From contig CALGAP010000023.1 in assembly GCA_937958995.1 (NCBI GenBank), forward strand, positions 62,001 through 126,000: DNA of 64,000 nucleotides. The letters are read 5' to 3'. The notes beneath the pieces are model-generated. The model did not search any database. It saw only the letters and a program-made list of their open reading frames with translations, and was not told the DNA's origin. This DNA comes from an uncultured Chitinophagaceae bacterium. Lineage in GTDB: Bacteria; Bacteroidota; Bacteroidia; Chitinophagales; Chitinophagaceae. Of the stretch, positions 1 through 8,539 are shown one piece after another; position 1 is the first letter of the stretch; each line of letters begins with the position of its first letter. Position numbers and translations under genes: made by a program.

Positions 1-638
1 AAAAATGCGATCGTTACCAACAAAACCACAATACCGATCACCAGGTAAGGTATTCGCACGGTATCGGCTTCCGTTTGCAGGTAGGCATTCAATTGTTCAG
101 CCGACATAGCCGCCAGCTCTTCTTTGCTGTATTCAACGCCCGATAAAATAAATTGCCCGCCAATGATGGGCGCTACCACAGCCCCTACGCCATTGAACGA
201 TTGCGCAAAATTGAGGCGCTGCTCCGAAGTGTCTTGCGTGCCCAGCTTGGTGATATAAGGATTGGCAACCGTCTCCAGGAAGGTGGCGCCGCTGGCAATA
301 ATGAACAGTGCCACCAGGAACAACATATAACTACGCGATGAAGCCGCGGGTAAAAACAGCAGCGCTCCGGCCGCGTACAGGATCAGTCCAAACAACACGC
401 CTTTCTTATAACCGTACTTATGCATAAACCATCCTGCGGGCAAGGCAATGGTGAAGTAACCGATATATACGGCAAAATCTACCAGCGACGATTGCGTGTC
501 GGTGAGTTGTAATGCCTTCGTCAAATGCGGAATCAGGATCGGATTACTGTTGTGCAAAAAGGCCCAAAGAAAAAACAGGGATGTAACCAGTATAAACGCT
601 ACCAGGTACTGGCCGGAAACTAGCGATCGTTTGGACAT
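1..638 (-). CDS. fucP: FucP-type sugar:proton symporter (MFS), partial
   Basis: The gene starts at the ATG complementary to 636-638 and runs off the left edge, so about 212 N-terminal residues are visible of a family usually near 420. The reading begins MSKRSLVSGQYLVAFILVTS and continues with LWAFLHNSNPILIPHL, the FucP-subfamily first helix, then hydrophobic segments consistent with TM1-6. The motif FLETVANPYITKLG in helix 4 is typical of FucP-like permeases. Known role of the family: proton-coupled uptake of L-fucose or a related sugar across the inner membrane. It lies 24 bp downstream of the SDR gene on the same strand, as the last visible member of a sugar-oxidation operon. Fucose is inferred from context; rhamnose or another 6-deoxysugar is possible. 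Confidence 0.85.
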   Translation of the reverse strand, partial: MSKRSLVSGQYLVAFILVTSLFFLWAFLHNSNPILIPHLTKALQLTDTQSSLVDFAVYIGYFTIALPAGWFMHKYGYKKGVLFGLILYAAGALLFLPAASSRSYMLFLVALFIIASGATFLETVANPYITKLGTQDTSEQRLNFAQSFNGVGAVVAPIIGGQFILSGVEYSKEELAAMSAEQLNAYLQTEADTVRIPYLVIGIVVLLVTIAF

Positions 639-662
639 GCAATCAGATTTATGTTTTGGTGG

Positions 663-1445
663 TTAAGTCAATGACCTGTCGAGATGCGTGTACCCGCCAT
701 CCACAAACAATATCTGCCCCGTGGTATGACTCGATTTATCACTCAGCAGGAATATCACGGTGTTCGCAATTTCCTCGGCGGTTGTAAATCTTTTTTCCAA
801 AGGAATCTTCGACACTATCTGCTCCAGCTTTTCTTTCGGGTTAGGCATCGAGTTAATCCAGCTTTCATATAAGGGCGTCCATACTTCTGCGGGTAATACC
901 GTATTCACGCGGATAGAGTATTTCAACAATTCCACCGCCCATTCTCTCGTAAGTGCATTGATAGCTCCCTTGGCGGCGGCATATCCTGAAGTATTGCCCT
1001 GGCCCGTTACCGCTACCTTCGATCCTATATTTACAATGCTGCCTTTGGTTATTTTCAGATGCGGCAGCGCATAGTGCGCCAGGTTGTAGTAATGACTCAA
1101 ATTTTTGTGCAGCGATTCAAAGAATTTCTCCGGGCTTCCGTTTTCCAGTCCCACGCCGTCGTTAACGCCGGCATTATTAACCAGGCCATCTATTTTCCCG
1201 TACTTCTCCACGGTAAAATCAATCACTTCTTTGCAGGCTTCGGGTTTTGATAATTCCACCGCCACCGGGGCCGCTTTACCGCCCGATTTGATGATAGCAT
1301 CTACTATGGACTGGTTGTCTTGTTTGTTTCTGCCCGCCACTACTACGATTGCTTTTTCATCGGCCAATCCTTTGCTGATGGCGGCGCCGATGCCTTTGGC
1401 GCCACCGGTTACGATAAACACTTTTCCCGCTAAATTCAGATCCAT
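663..1445 (-). CDS. SDR-family sugar dehydrogenase (probable L-fucose dehydrogenase)
   Basis: A 260-residue classical short-chain dehydrogenase. The Rossmann glycine motif VTGGAKGIGAAIS is near residues 13-25, NNAG near 90, and the catalytic serine lies in VNIGSKVAV, followed by the active-site YAAAK near 155-159. Length is typical for the family. In oxidative L-fucose pathways, SDR enzymes oxidise either L-fucose to the lactone or 2-keto-3-deoxy-L-fuconate to the diketo acid; sequence alone does not separate these. Only one SDR is visible, so a second may lie beyond the left edge. It follows the lactonase gene by 8 bp in the same operon, cytoplasmic by absence of a signal peptide. Confidence 0.8.
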   Translation of the reverse strand: MDLNLAGKVFIVTGGAKGIGAAISKGLADEKAIVVVAGRNKQDNQSIVDAIIKSGGKAAPVAVELSKPEACKEVIDFTVEKYGKIDGLVNNAGVNDGVGLENGSPEKFFESLHKNLSHYYNLAHYALPHLKITKGSIVNIGSKVAVTGQGNTSGYAAAKGAINALTREWAVELLKYSIRVNTVLPAEVWTPLYESWINSMPNPKEKLEQIVSKIPLEKRFTTAEEIANTVIFLLSDKSSHTTGQILFVDGGYTHLDRSLT

Positions 1446-1453
1446 ATCAGTTA

Positions 1454-2338
1454 TTACAGGTTATAAAATTGAATAGCGTTGCCGCCAAAAACTTTTTCTT
1501 TCTCTTCGTAGGAAAAGTTCTCCATGTATTTTTCCAGGAGACTTTTCCATTGTACATATATGCCCGAGAGCAACATTACCGGCCAGTCGCTGCCAAACAG
1601 CAGGCGGTCTGTGCCAAATGCTTCGAACACCACATCCAGGTAAGGATAAAAATCAGCCGCGCTCCATTGTTTCCAGTTCGCTTCGGTCAGCAAGCCGGAG
1701 AGTTTGCAATACACATGCGGCATCTTTGCCATTTCCTGCATCAGCTTCTTCCACTCTTCAATATTCTTATGTCGGATATCGGGTTTGGCGCAATGATCAA
1801 TCACCAGTTTCATATCGGGGAAAGCAGCAGCAAACTCCAGCGCGGGCTTCAGCTGGTGGTGATAGATCAGTATATCGTAAGTATAGTTATAAGGTTTGAG
1901 TGCGCTGACACCACGACGGAAATTTTCCCTTCCCAAAAAATCGATCGGTTCGCCCTGCACAATATGGCGGTAGCCTTTAATAATGTGATATTGGGAAAAA
2001 TATTCCAATCGGGCCTCCACGTTATCGGCCTGCAGGTCAACCCAGCCCACAACGCCGCGAATCACGGGATGCGTTTTAGCGAGCTCCACCAGAAAATGGG
2101 TTTCCAGTTCCGACTGCTCTGCCTGCACTGCCACCACGCCGCTGATTTCGTTGCGCTTCATGGTGAGCGCAAAATGCTCGGGCAGGTAATCCTGCTGCAA
2201 TATCTTCATCGTCTTATCGATCCACTCGTAGCGCTTTTTATCGTATTTCCAGAAATGAACATGCGCGTCTATCGCGGGCATGCTTCCACCACCAGTATCG
2301 TTATCGTCGGGAGAAAAATATTTTCTCATATGGCTCAT
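1454..2338 (-). CDS. L-fuconolactonase-like amidohydrolase
   Basis: A 294-residue amidohydrolase-2 family protein. The N-terminal metal motif is IDAHVHFWKYDKKRYEWI around residues 23-40, a signature of L-fucono-1,5-lactonase and related sugar lactonases. Later landmarks are DHCAKP and LLFGSDWPV, the C-terminal metal-site aspartate region. Expected reaction: hydrolysis of L-fuconolactone to L-fuconate. The chosen ATG overlaps the stop of the upstream mutarotase gene (ATGA), implying translational coupling. A start at the internal MPAIDAH methionine (residue 20) is also plausible because the first 19 residues are not part of the domain. Confidence 0.85.
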   Translation of the reverse strand: MSHMRKYFSPDDNDTGGGSMPAIDAHVHFWKYDKKRYEWIDKTMKILQQDYLPEHFALTMKRNEISGVVAVQAEQSELETHFLVELAKTHPVIRGVVGWVDLQADNVEARLEYFSQYHIIKGYRHIVQGEPIDFLGRENFRRGVSALKPYNYTYDILIYHHQLKPALEFAAAFPDMKLVIDHCAKPDIRHKNIEEWKKLMQEMAKMPHVYCKLSGLLTEANWKQWSAADFYPYLDVVFEAFGTDRLLFGSDWPVMLLSGIYVQWKSLLEKYMENFSYEEKEKVFGGNAIQFYNL

Positions 2339-2667
2339 TTTGGCAGCTCAAAAATTTTTTCCATCAAAATCCATTTCTCGCCGGGCTTTGCCCAGGGCAA
2401 AGCTTGCTGAAATTTCCACATCAGCGCTTCCCATTCCTGCACTTTGGGATTGGCCGCGTCGGCTTTGGCTTTTTTTTCAAAAGAAAAATTGTCCCCGGCC
2501 TCGATGATCATAAACAGTCGGTTGCCCGTTCTGTAAATGTCCAGCAAGTCAATGCCCGACGATTTGATGCTGTCGACAATCTCGGGCCACACATGGCGAT
2601 GATAAGCTTCATACTCCGCAATCAATGCCGGATCATTTTTCAAATCTAAGGCAAGACAATAGCGCAT
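2335..2667 (-). CDS. L-rhamnose/L-fucose mutarotase (RhaM/FucU-like)
   Basis: A 110-residue protein of the RhaM (DUF718) type. Hallmarks are the early HRHVWPEI segment (catalytic histidine), DIYRTGNRLFMIIEA, and a C-terminal tryptophan-rich stretch with WEALMWKFQQ. Family members interconvert the alpha and beta anomers of 6-deoxyhexoses, supplying the anomer used by the dehydrogenase. It overlaps the lactonase gene by four bases and sits 20 bp after the FAH-hydrolase gene, so it belongs to the same operon. It has no signal peptide and is expected to be cytoplasmic. The sugar (fucose rather than rhamnose) is inferred from the adjacent FucP-type permease. Confidence 0.85.
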   Translation of the reverse strand: MRYCLALDLKNDPALIAEYEAYHRHVWPEIVDSIKSSGIDLLDIYRTGNRLFMIIEAGDNFSFEKKAKADAANPKVQEWEALMWKFQQALPWAKPGEKWILMEKIFELPK

Positions 2668-2687
2668 ATATGAACAATTTTACCTTT

Positions 2688-3548
2688 TTACTTTCCAAAT
2701 TGAACGGCCACCTGGCGACTGCTTCCCAATCCTTCTATGCCGAGTTCCACCACATCGCCTGGTTGCAGGTACCAGGGCTCGGGTTTTTGTCCCATGCCCA
2801 CACCCGCCGGCGTGCCGGTGCTGATGATATCGCCGGGCAACAGCGTCATAAACTGGCTGATATACGATATGAGATAAGGTACTTTAAACACCAGGTTCTT
2901 TGTATTGCCGTCCTGCTTCACTTGGCCATTTACCGTGAGCCAGAGCCTAAGATTGTCTACGTCTTTTATTTCATCGGCGGTCACCAGCCAGGGACCCAGC
3001 GGCGCAAAACTGTCCGCACTTTTTCCTTTTACCCACTGACCCATGCGCTCGAGCTGGAACTCGCGTTCGCTGTAATCGTTGTGCAGCACATAGCCCGCGA
3101 TATAGTTGTTGGCTTCGCTTTCTTCCACATAACTCGCTTTCTTTCCAATTACCACGGCCAGTTCCACTTCCCAGTCGGTCTTTGTACTGTTCTTCGGGAT
3201 GATGAGATTATCGTTTGGGCCGCAAATAGCCGTGGTACTCTTGAAAAACAGCACGGGTTCGGTGGGAAGCTGCATATTACTTTCTGCAGCGTGGTCTTTA
3301 TAGTTCAGTCCCACGCACACAATTTTCGAAGGGCGCGCAAGAGGCGGACCCAGTCTCACATCTTGGCTTACTTCCGGGCAGGAAGATTGGTTGTTGGTTA
3401 ACCATTTCGATAATCGTGCAAGACCATCACTGGAGAAAAATTGTTCTGTAAAATCTTCTCCAAATGCAGATGTATCCAGTCTTTTACCATCAGGGAGTTC
3501 GATGCCGGGCTTTTCCTGGCCGGGATTTCCAAAACGAATGAGCTTCAT
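2688..3548 (-). CDS. FAH-family hydrolase (2,4-diketo-3-deoxy-L-fuconate hydrolase-like)
   Basis: A 286-residue fumarylacetoacetate hydrolase-fold enzyme. I use the ATG at 3548 (MKLIRFGNPGQEKPGIEL), the usual N-terminus for this subfamily, instead of an upstream in-frame start at 3602. Motifs: ICVGLNYKDHAAES near residue 70, metal-binding TDWEVELAVVIGK, and the C-terminal TGTPAGVGMGQKPEPWYL. In oxidative fucose pathways such an enzyme cleaves L-2,4-diketo-3-deoxyfuconate to pyruvate and L-lactate. It is the first gene of the minus-strand operon. The missing step, L-fuconate dehydratase (enolase superfamily), is not in the window and may lie past the left edge. Confidence 0.82.
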   Translation of the reverse strand: MKLIRFGNPGQEKPGIELPDGKRLDTSAFGEDFTEQFFSSDGLARLSKWLTNNQSSCPEVSQDVRLGPPLARPSKIVCVGLNYKDHAAESNMQLPTEPVLFFKSTTAICGPNDNLIIPKNSTKTDWEVELAVVIGKKASYVEESEANNYIAGYVLHNDYSEREFQLERMGQWVKGKSADSFAPLGPWLVTADEIKDVDNLRLWLTVNGQVKQDGNTKNLVFKVPYLISYISQFMTLLPGDIISTGTPAGVGMGQKPEPWYLQPGDVVELGIEGLGSSRQVAVQFGK

Positions 3549-3624
3549 TGATGTAGATTTTTTGAGAGAGTCGAAACTATGTGGATTTTGTTGGGATACC
3601 AAATAGAAATCGCGGATTCATTCC

Positions 3625-3660
3625 AATGCTAACAGGCATTAGTTTTTTCGGTTAACTTTG
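3625..3660 (+). promoter_or_regulatory. icmF promoter and inverted repeat in the divergent intergenic region
   Basis: TAACTTTG at 3653-3660 matches the Bacteroidota -7 consensus TAnnTTTG exactly. It lies only 10 bp before the icmF ATG at 3671, so the transcript would be nearly leaderless. Just upstream, AATGC-N6-GCATT (3625-3640) is a small inverted repeat placed between the divergent sugar operon and icmF, a possible operator. The minus-strand operon start is less clear; TCTATTTG on the minus strand is a one-mismatch -7 candidate. Confidence 0.5.
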
Positions 3661-3670
3661 CCGCTATCAT

Positions 3671-6600
3671 ATGAGTTACACACCGGTAAATAAGGTTCGC
3701 ATCGTAACGGCGGCTTCGCTGTTCGATGGTCATGATGCAGCTATTAATATTATGCGGCGCATTATGCAGGCAAAAGGCGCTGAAATTATCCATCTTGGTC
3801 ACAATCGCTCGGTGGCTGAAATTGTGGAGTGTGCTATTGAAGAAGACGTGCAGGGCATTGCCATCACCAGCTACCAAGGCGGCCATGTGGAGTTTTTCAA
3901 ATACATGAAAGACCTGCTCGATGAAAACGGTTGCGGTCATATCAAGATATTCGGTGGCGGCGGCGGCACCATTTTACCACAGGAAATCAATGAGCTTCAT
4001 AATTACGGCATCACGCGTATTTATAGTCCCGACGATGGCCGCCGCATGGGACTGGAAGGAATGATTGAAGACGTGATCCGTCAATGCGATTTCCCGCTTT
4101 CCACGAATGGCGCTTTTAAAAAGCCGATGACGTTGCGCGAGTATAAAGACGTGCGCGTGGTGGCGCGGCAGATCACTGAGGCAGAAAACAACGGCGCGAA
4201 GCTGGCGAAGAAAGCAGAGACCAATACGCCCGTGCTCGGCATTACCGGCACCGGCGGCGCGGGCAAATCGTCTGTGACCGATGAACTGGTTCGCCGTTTT
4301 TTGAACTCATTTACTGATAAAACCATCGCTGTTATCTCTGTTGATCCTTCCCGGAAAAAAACGGGCGGCGCTTTATTGGGCGACCGCATCCGCATGAACA
4401 GCATCAGTTCGCCGCGCGCCTATATGCGCTCGCTGGCAACCCGCGAAAGCGATGTAGCGCTGAGCAGTCATGTGCAGGAAGCGATTGATATATGCAAAGC
4501 TGCCGGCTATGATTTCATAATTCTTGAATCGGCGGGTGTGGGACAAAGCGATGCCAGCATCCTAGAATACTGCGATGTGAGCCTGTATGTGATGACGCCT
4601 GAATATGGAGCGGCTTCACAACTGGAGAAGATCAATATGCTGGACTATGCCGACGTGGTAGCCATCAACAAATTTGATAAAAGCGGCGCACTCGACGCAC
4701 TGAATGATGTGCGCAAGCAATATAAACGCAATCATGGTTTATGGACCGCGAAAGACGATGAGATTCCCGTGATCGGCACCATTGCCGCGCAGTTTAACGA
4801 TCCCGGCGTAAACGAGCTGTTTGAAAAACTGATGGTGACCGTGGAGAAAAAGACGGGCGTGCGTTTTGGAGAAATTACTTTGCACCAACATGTAAAAGAC
4901 ACCACCAGCCGCAGCCTGATCATTCCGCCGAAGCGCGTGCGCTATTTGTCGGAGATTGCAGAAAACAACAGGAGCTACGATGCCTGGGTAATAGAACAAA
5001 CCGCTATTGCCACACAACTTTACCAGGTAAATGGCGCGCTGAGCCAGGTGGATGCTGAGGAACTGAAGAAATTAAAAAAATCGCTGGAGGAAAAACTTCA
5101 TCCCGATTGTAAAAAACTGCTGGATGAATGGCCGAAGCTCCGGGAAAAATACAGCGCCGATTATTTTGAATACCAGGTAAGGGATAAAATTATTCGTCAG
5201 CCCATCATCACCCAATCGCTCAGCGGCACGCGCATACCGCGGGTGGTTTTACCCAAATACAAAGACTGGGGCGATATACTGCGCTGGCAGTTGCAGGAGA
5301 ATGTGCCCGGTGAATTTCCATATACCGCTGGTGTGTTTCCGCTGAAGCGTGAAGGCGAAGACCCCACGCGCATGTTTGCCGGCGAAGGTGGGCCCGAGCG
5401 CACCAACAAGCGTTTTCATTACGTATCGCTCGATCAACCTGCCAAGCGATTGTCAACGGCCTTCGACAGCGTAACACTTTATGGCGAAGACCCCGATCAT
5501 CGTCCTGATATATATGGCAAGGTGGGCAACAGCGGCGTGAGCATTGCCACGGTTGATGACGCCAAAAAGCTTTACAGCGGCTTCGACCTCTGCGATCCCA
5601 AGACGTCGGTAAGCATGACTATTAATGGTCCTGCGCCGATCATTCTTGCTTTTTTCATGAATGCGGCGATTGATCAGCAATGCGAAAAATATATTACGGC
5701 TAATGGTTTGTGGGACGAGGTTGAAAAAACAGCGAGGAAAAAATTTGAGCATTTTCCCCGCCCTGTTTATTACAATCCGTTGGCGCCTGAACGTTTGCCC
5801 GAAGGAAATGATGGGTTGGGTTTAAAACTGCTCGGCCTCTCCGGCGATGAAGTGTTGCCCAGGGAAGTATATGAAAAAATAAAAGCCGAAGCGCTCTCGC
5901 AGGTGCGTGGTACGGTGCAGGCTGATATATTGAAAGAAGACCAGGCGCAAAACACCTGCATCTTCAGTACTGAATTTGCGCTGAAACTGATGGGCGATGT
6001 GCAGGAATATTTTATTCAAAACAAGGTGCGCAATTTCTATAGCGTCAGCATCAGTGGCTATCATATTGCCGAGGCGGGTGCTAATCCCATTACGCAACTG
6101 GCGTTTACCCTGGCTAATGGATTTACCTATGTGGAATATTACCTGAGTCGCGGCATGCACATTGACGACTTTGCACCCAATCTTTCCTTCTTTTTCAGCA
6201 ATGGCATGGACCCCGAGTACAGCGTAATTGGCCGTGTAGCGCGCCGCATCTGGGCCAAAGCTATGAAGTATAAGTATAAGGGTAATGAAAGAAGCCAGAA
6301 GCTGAAATATCATATCCAGACATCAGGCCGAAGCCTGCACGCACAGGAAATAGACTTCAACGATATACGCACCACACTGCAGGCATTGTATGCGATTTAC
6401 GACAACTGCAACAGCCTGCACACTAACGCCTACGATGAAGCGATAACTACGCCCACCGAAGAAAGCGTGCGCCGGGCTATGGCCATTCAGCTGATCATCA
6501 ACCGCGAGCTGGGCAGCGCCAAGACGGAAAACTTCATCCAGGGCTCATTCGCCGTTGAAGAACTGACCGACCTGGTAGAAGAAGCCGTGCTCGCCGAGTT

Positions 6601-7006
6601 TGACCGCATCACTGAACGCGGCGGCGTGCTGGGCGCCATGGAGCGCATGTACCAGCGCAACAAGATACAGGAAGAGAGCCTGTACTACGAAAGCCTGAAG
6701 CACAGTGGTGAGCTGCCGATCATTGGCGTAAACACATTTTTGAATAAGAAAGGAAGTCCAACCGTGCTACCCGGCGAAGTAATCCGCAGCACTACCGAAG
6801 AGAAGGAGCAGCAGATACAAAACCTGCACGCATTCTGGAGAAGGAATGAAGAAAGAAGGGAAAAAGAGTTGAAGGAGCTGAAAGAGGTGGCGATGAATAA
6901 TGGCAATTTATTTGAAAAGCTGATGGAGACGGTGAAGTATTGTTCGCTGGGACAGATTACGCATGCGTTGTATGAAGTGGGCGGGCAGTATAGGAGGAAT
7001 ATGTAG
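3671..7006 (+). CDS. icmF: Fused isobutyryl-CoA mutase IcmF
   Basis: A 1111-residue, full-length IcmF. Domain order: N-terminal B12-binding domain (residues 1-140) with the adenosylcobalamin motif SLFDGHDAAI (DGH at 19-21); a MeaB-like G-protein chaperone domain with P-loop GTGGAGKS at 193-200 and SVDPSRKKTGGALLGDR downstream; then the TIM-barrel mutase domain starting near 530, with YTAGVFPLKREGEDPTRMF. The family interconverts isobutyryl-CoA and n-butyryl-CoA, the built-in GTPase protecting and loading the cofactor. The strong -7 box 10 bp upstream supports the start. It is transcribed alone; the next gene is convergent. Codon use and GC resemble the flanking core genes. Confidence 0.95.
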   Translation: MSYTPVNKVRIVTAASLFDGHDAAINIMRRIMQAKGAEIIHLGHNRSVAEIVECAIEEDVQGIAITSYQGGHVEFFKYMKDLLDENGCGHIKIFGGGGGTILPQEINELHNYGITRIYSPDDGRRMGLEGMIEDVIRQCDFPLSTNGAFKKPMTLREYKDVRVVARQITEAENNGAKLAKKAETNTPVLGITGTGGAGKSSVTDELVRRFLNSFTDKTIAVISVDPSRKKTGGALLGDRIRMNSISSPRAYMRSLATRESDVALSSHVQEAIDICKAAGYDFIILESAGVGQSDASILEYCDVSLYVMTPEYGAASQLEKINMLDYADVVAINKFDKSGALDALNDVRKQYKRNHGLWTAKDDEIPVIGTIAAQFNDPGVNELFEKLMVTVEKKTGVRFGEITLHQHVKDTTSRSLIIPPKRVRYLSEIAENNRSYDAWVIEQTAIATQLYQVNGALSQVDAEELKKLKKSLEEKLHPDCKKLLDEWPKLREKYSADYFEYQVRDKIIRQPIITQSLSGTRIPRVVLPKYKDWGDILRWQLQENVPGEFPYTAGVFPLKREGEDPTRMFAGEGGPERTNKRFHYVSLDQPAKRLSTAFDSVTLYGEDPDHRPDIYGKVGNSGVSIATVDDAKKLYSGFDLCDPKTSVSMTINGPAPIILAFFMNAAIDQQCEKYITANGLWDEVEKTARKKFEHFPRPVYYNPLAPERLPEGNDGLGLKLLGLSGDEVLPREVYEKIKAEALSQVRGTVQADILKEDQAQNTCIFSTEFALKLMGDVQEYFIQNKVRNFYSVSISGYHIAEAGANPITQLAFTLANGFTYVEYYLSRGMHIDDFAPNLSFFFSNGMDPEYSVIGRVARRIWAKAMKYKYKGNERSQKLKYHIQTSGRSLHAQEIDFNDIRTTLQALYAIYDNCNSLHTNAYDEAITTPTEESVRRAMAIQLIINRELGSAKTENFIQGSFAVEELTDLVEEAVLAEFDRITERGGVLGAMERMYQRNKIQEESLYYESLKHSGELPIIGVNTFLNKKGSPTVLPGEVIRSTTEEKEQQIQNLHAFWRRNEERREKELKELKEVAMNNGNLFEKLMETVKYCSLGQITHALYEVGGQYRRNM

Positions 7007-7038
7007 GGGTGGGGTTTCGGGTTTGGAGTTTAAGCAAT

Positions 7039-7770
7039 CTACTTATACTTCACCTGGCAATTTTTGCAAAAGAAACTTCGCCTTTGGGTTTTGCCGGTGT
7101 GTTTTTTGGTGAATGGTATTGTGCATCTTGGGCATATCTTTTTCGTATGCGCCAGCCAATGCTTCTTCAGTTCAAACGCTTTTTTCCATTTCAAAAAATC
7201 GAAACTATAATTGCGCACCTCGTTGATGAGTTGTGTAAGTTTTCGCGGCGGCAGTTTGCCTATTTTGCTTTCGGGGTGAAGGCGGATACGATATAGCACT
7301 TCATTCTTAATAATGTTCCCTGCTCCTGAAAAAATATTTTGATTGAGGATGGCATCGCAGACCATCATGCCTGGCTCGCTCTTCAATTTTTTGCGCGCTT
7401 TTTTCGGATCCCAAAAGTCGCTCATTACGTCGGCGCTCCAGTCGTAGATATGGTCGGGGTGATCGGCGAGCAGCGTCACCGCACTGGTATAGAAATAAAC
7501 ATCCCCGTTGCTGAATTGGAGATGCAGCACAGGGTTTGCATCTTTCGTTTGGTTGATCAGGTATTTTCCAAACAGCAGGAAATGTATGCGCACGGTATGC
7601 CGGGGAAGACAGATGAGAAAATGTTTGCCCTAGGTTTTGAAATCGGTGACTTTCTTATTAATGAAAACTGACTTATCAATTTTTGAATAACCATCTGCCT
7701 CGATAATCTTTCTGCCTTTGAAAGGCTGCAGTTCCTCTTTTAAAATGACAAGGCTTGGTCCTTCGGGCAT
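7039..7770 (-). pseudogene. Fpg/Nei-type DNA glycosylase gene with in-frame amber codon
   Basis: From the ATG complementary to 7768-7770, the frame reads MPEGPSLVILKEELQPFKGR, keeping the catalytic Pro2-Glu3 start of formamidopyrimidine/endonuclease VIII glycosylases. It then hits TAG at codon 47 (complement of 7630-7632) in the context DFKT-stop-GKHFLICL. As I recall Bacteroidota homologues, this position is tryptophan (TGG) before GKHF, so a single G-to-A change explains it. The same frame continues without a shift through the helix-two-turns-helix region (NQNIFSGAGNIIKNEVL) and a C-terminal CPRC...CKNC zinc finger to a normal stop at 7039. Total length would be 243 residues. A recent null allele, suppression, or sequencing error are the options. 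Re-initiation downstream would lack the catalytic N-terminus. Confidence 0.85.
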
Positions 7771-7807
7771 AGAGCATTGGTTTTATGTGTATCAAATTCC
7801 ACACGTG

Positions 7808-8002
7808 CTACACGGCCCGGTCTTTCGTGGTGCGTAACAGCCCGATGCCCGCGAAGAAGAAGATGAATCCGATGATGCCGTACACGGTTATCTCTTTGAT
7901 GTTTTGCGTACTGCCCCTGCCGTGCAGGAAGTTGACCGCCGCGAGTATCAATCCCAGGATGCCGAGCACGGTGAGGATGATCCCAAACAATCTCTTTTCC
8001 AT
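7808..8002 (-). CDS. Small two-helix membrane protein (paralogue A)
   Basis: A 64-residue protein with two hydrophobic segments, roughly residues 5-26 and 41-56, separated by a polar loop (HGRGSTQNIKE) and ending in a basic tail. Its N-terminus MEKRLFGIILTVLGILGLIL aligns closely with that of the gene immediately upstream (MERKLLGILLTAVGIVALIL), so the two are tandem duplicates. No known domain or function is recognised. Both lie on the minus strand, 41 bp apart, suggesting co-transcription. Confidence 0.65.
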   Translation of the reverse strand: MEKRLFGIILTVLGILGLILAAVNFLHGRGSTQNIKEITVYGIIGFIFFFAGIGLLRTTKDRAV

Positions 8003-8043
8003 ACTAATCTTTCCCCAATGCAGGCAAAGTGCATGCCCTGTGG

Positions 8044-8271
8044 CTAAACAGACGCGCGCCTGCTCAACTTTTTGATACCGAGGAAAATGCAGATGAGTCC
8101 CCCAAGCCCATACCCCATTACGGCAAGACCTGCGGAGCCTTTGTGGCCTGTATCATAGAGATTATTAGTATAACCCTGGTCGGATATGGCTCTCATAAGA
8201 TTTACGTCGGCCAGTATAAGGGCCACGATACCGACGGCCGTAAGCAGAATCCCTAACAGTTTTCGTTCCAT
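8044..8271 (-). CDS. Small two-helix membrane protein (paralogue B)
   Basis: A 75-residue protein starting at the ATG at 8271 (MERKLLGILLTAVGIVALIL). An earlier in-frame start at 8376 would add a proline-rich, low-complexity leader translated from a purine/pyrimidine-biased tract and is less likely. Two hydrophobic segments: about 5-24 and 46-65. It is paralogous to the next gene downstream (7808-8002), differing mainly in a longer loop. Function unknown; small membrane proteins of this layout are common in Bacteroidota but uncharacterised. Confidence 0.6.
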   Translation of the reverse strand: MERKLLGILLTAVGIVALILADVNLMRAISDQGYTNNLYDTGHKGSAGLAVMGYGLGGLICIFLGIKKLSRRASV

Positions 8272-8539
8272 AATGGATATTGTTTGTGTAGGTATGGGAT
8301 GCAAAGGGCGGGCCGGGGAGGGGGGTGGGAAGATTGAAGAGGGAAAAGGGAAGAATGAAGAAGGAAGAGTGAGCAACTCGTTCGTGCGGTGAAATTTTAC
8401 ACCTGCTTTAGTGTTGGGTGCCTTTGTTTACTACAAAGGCAGCTTCGATCAGCAATTCCAGTTGGTAGTACAAGTTGAAAAGGTTGGATCTCTCTGAACC
8501 TGAATTGTAACTGGGATGTTGGCTTGCGATGTACTTAGT
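8272..8539. other. Intergenic left flank of the defence island: purine tract, hairpin, read-through tail
   Basis: Three things are visible. First, 8315-8372 is strongly purine-rich on the plus strand, with several G-runs (GGGG, GGGGGG, GGG, GGG, GGG) that could form a G-quadruplex or triplex. Second, TGCCTTTG-N7-CAAAGGCA (8419-8441) is a perfect 8-bp hairpin without a T-run. Third, on the minus strand the frame of the 8540 nuclease stays open for about 40 codons after its TGA, ending near 8416 (visible helix-like stretch SNLFNLYYQLELLIEAAF). This could be a lost C-terminal extension or chance. No independent gene is supported. Confidence 0.4.

Noticed and set aside
1469..2410. Long plus-strand open frame opposite the lactonase gene
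   Set aside because: It is antisense to a clearly recognised amidohydrolase with family motifs; its composition reflects the complementary strand.
8419..8441. TGCCTTTG/CAAAGGCA hairpin as terminator of the nuclease gene
   Set aside because: The stem is perfect but no T-run follows on the minus strand, so termination is not supported.
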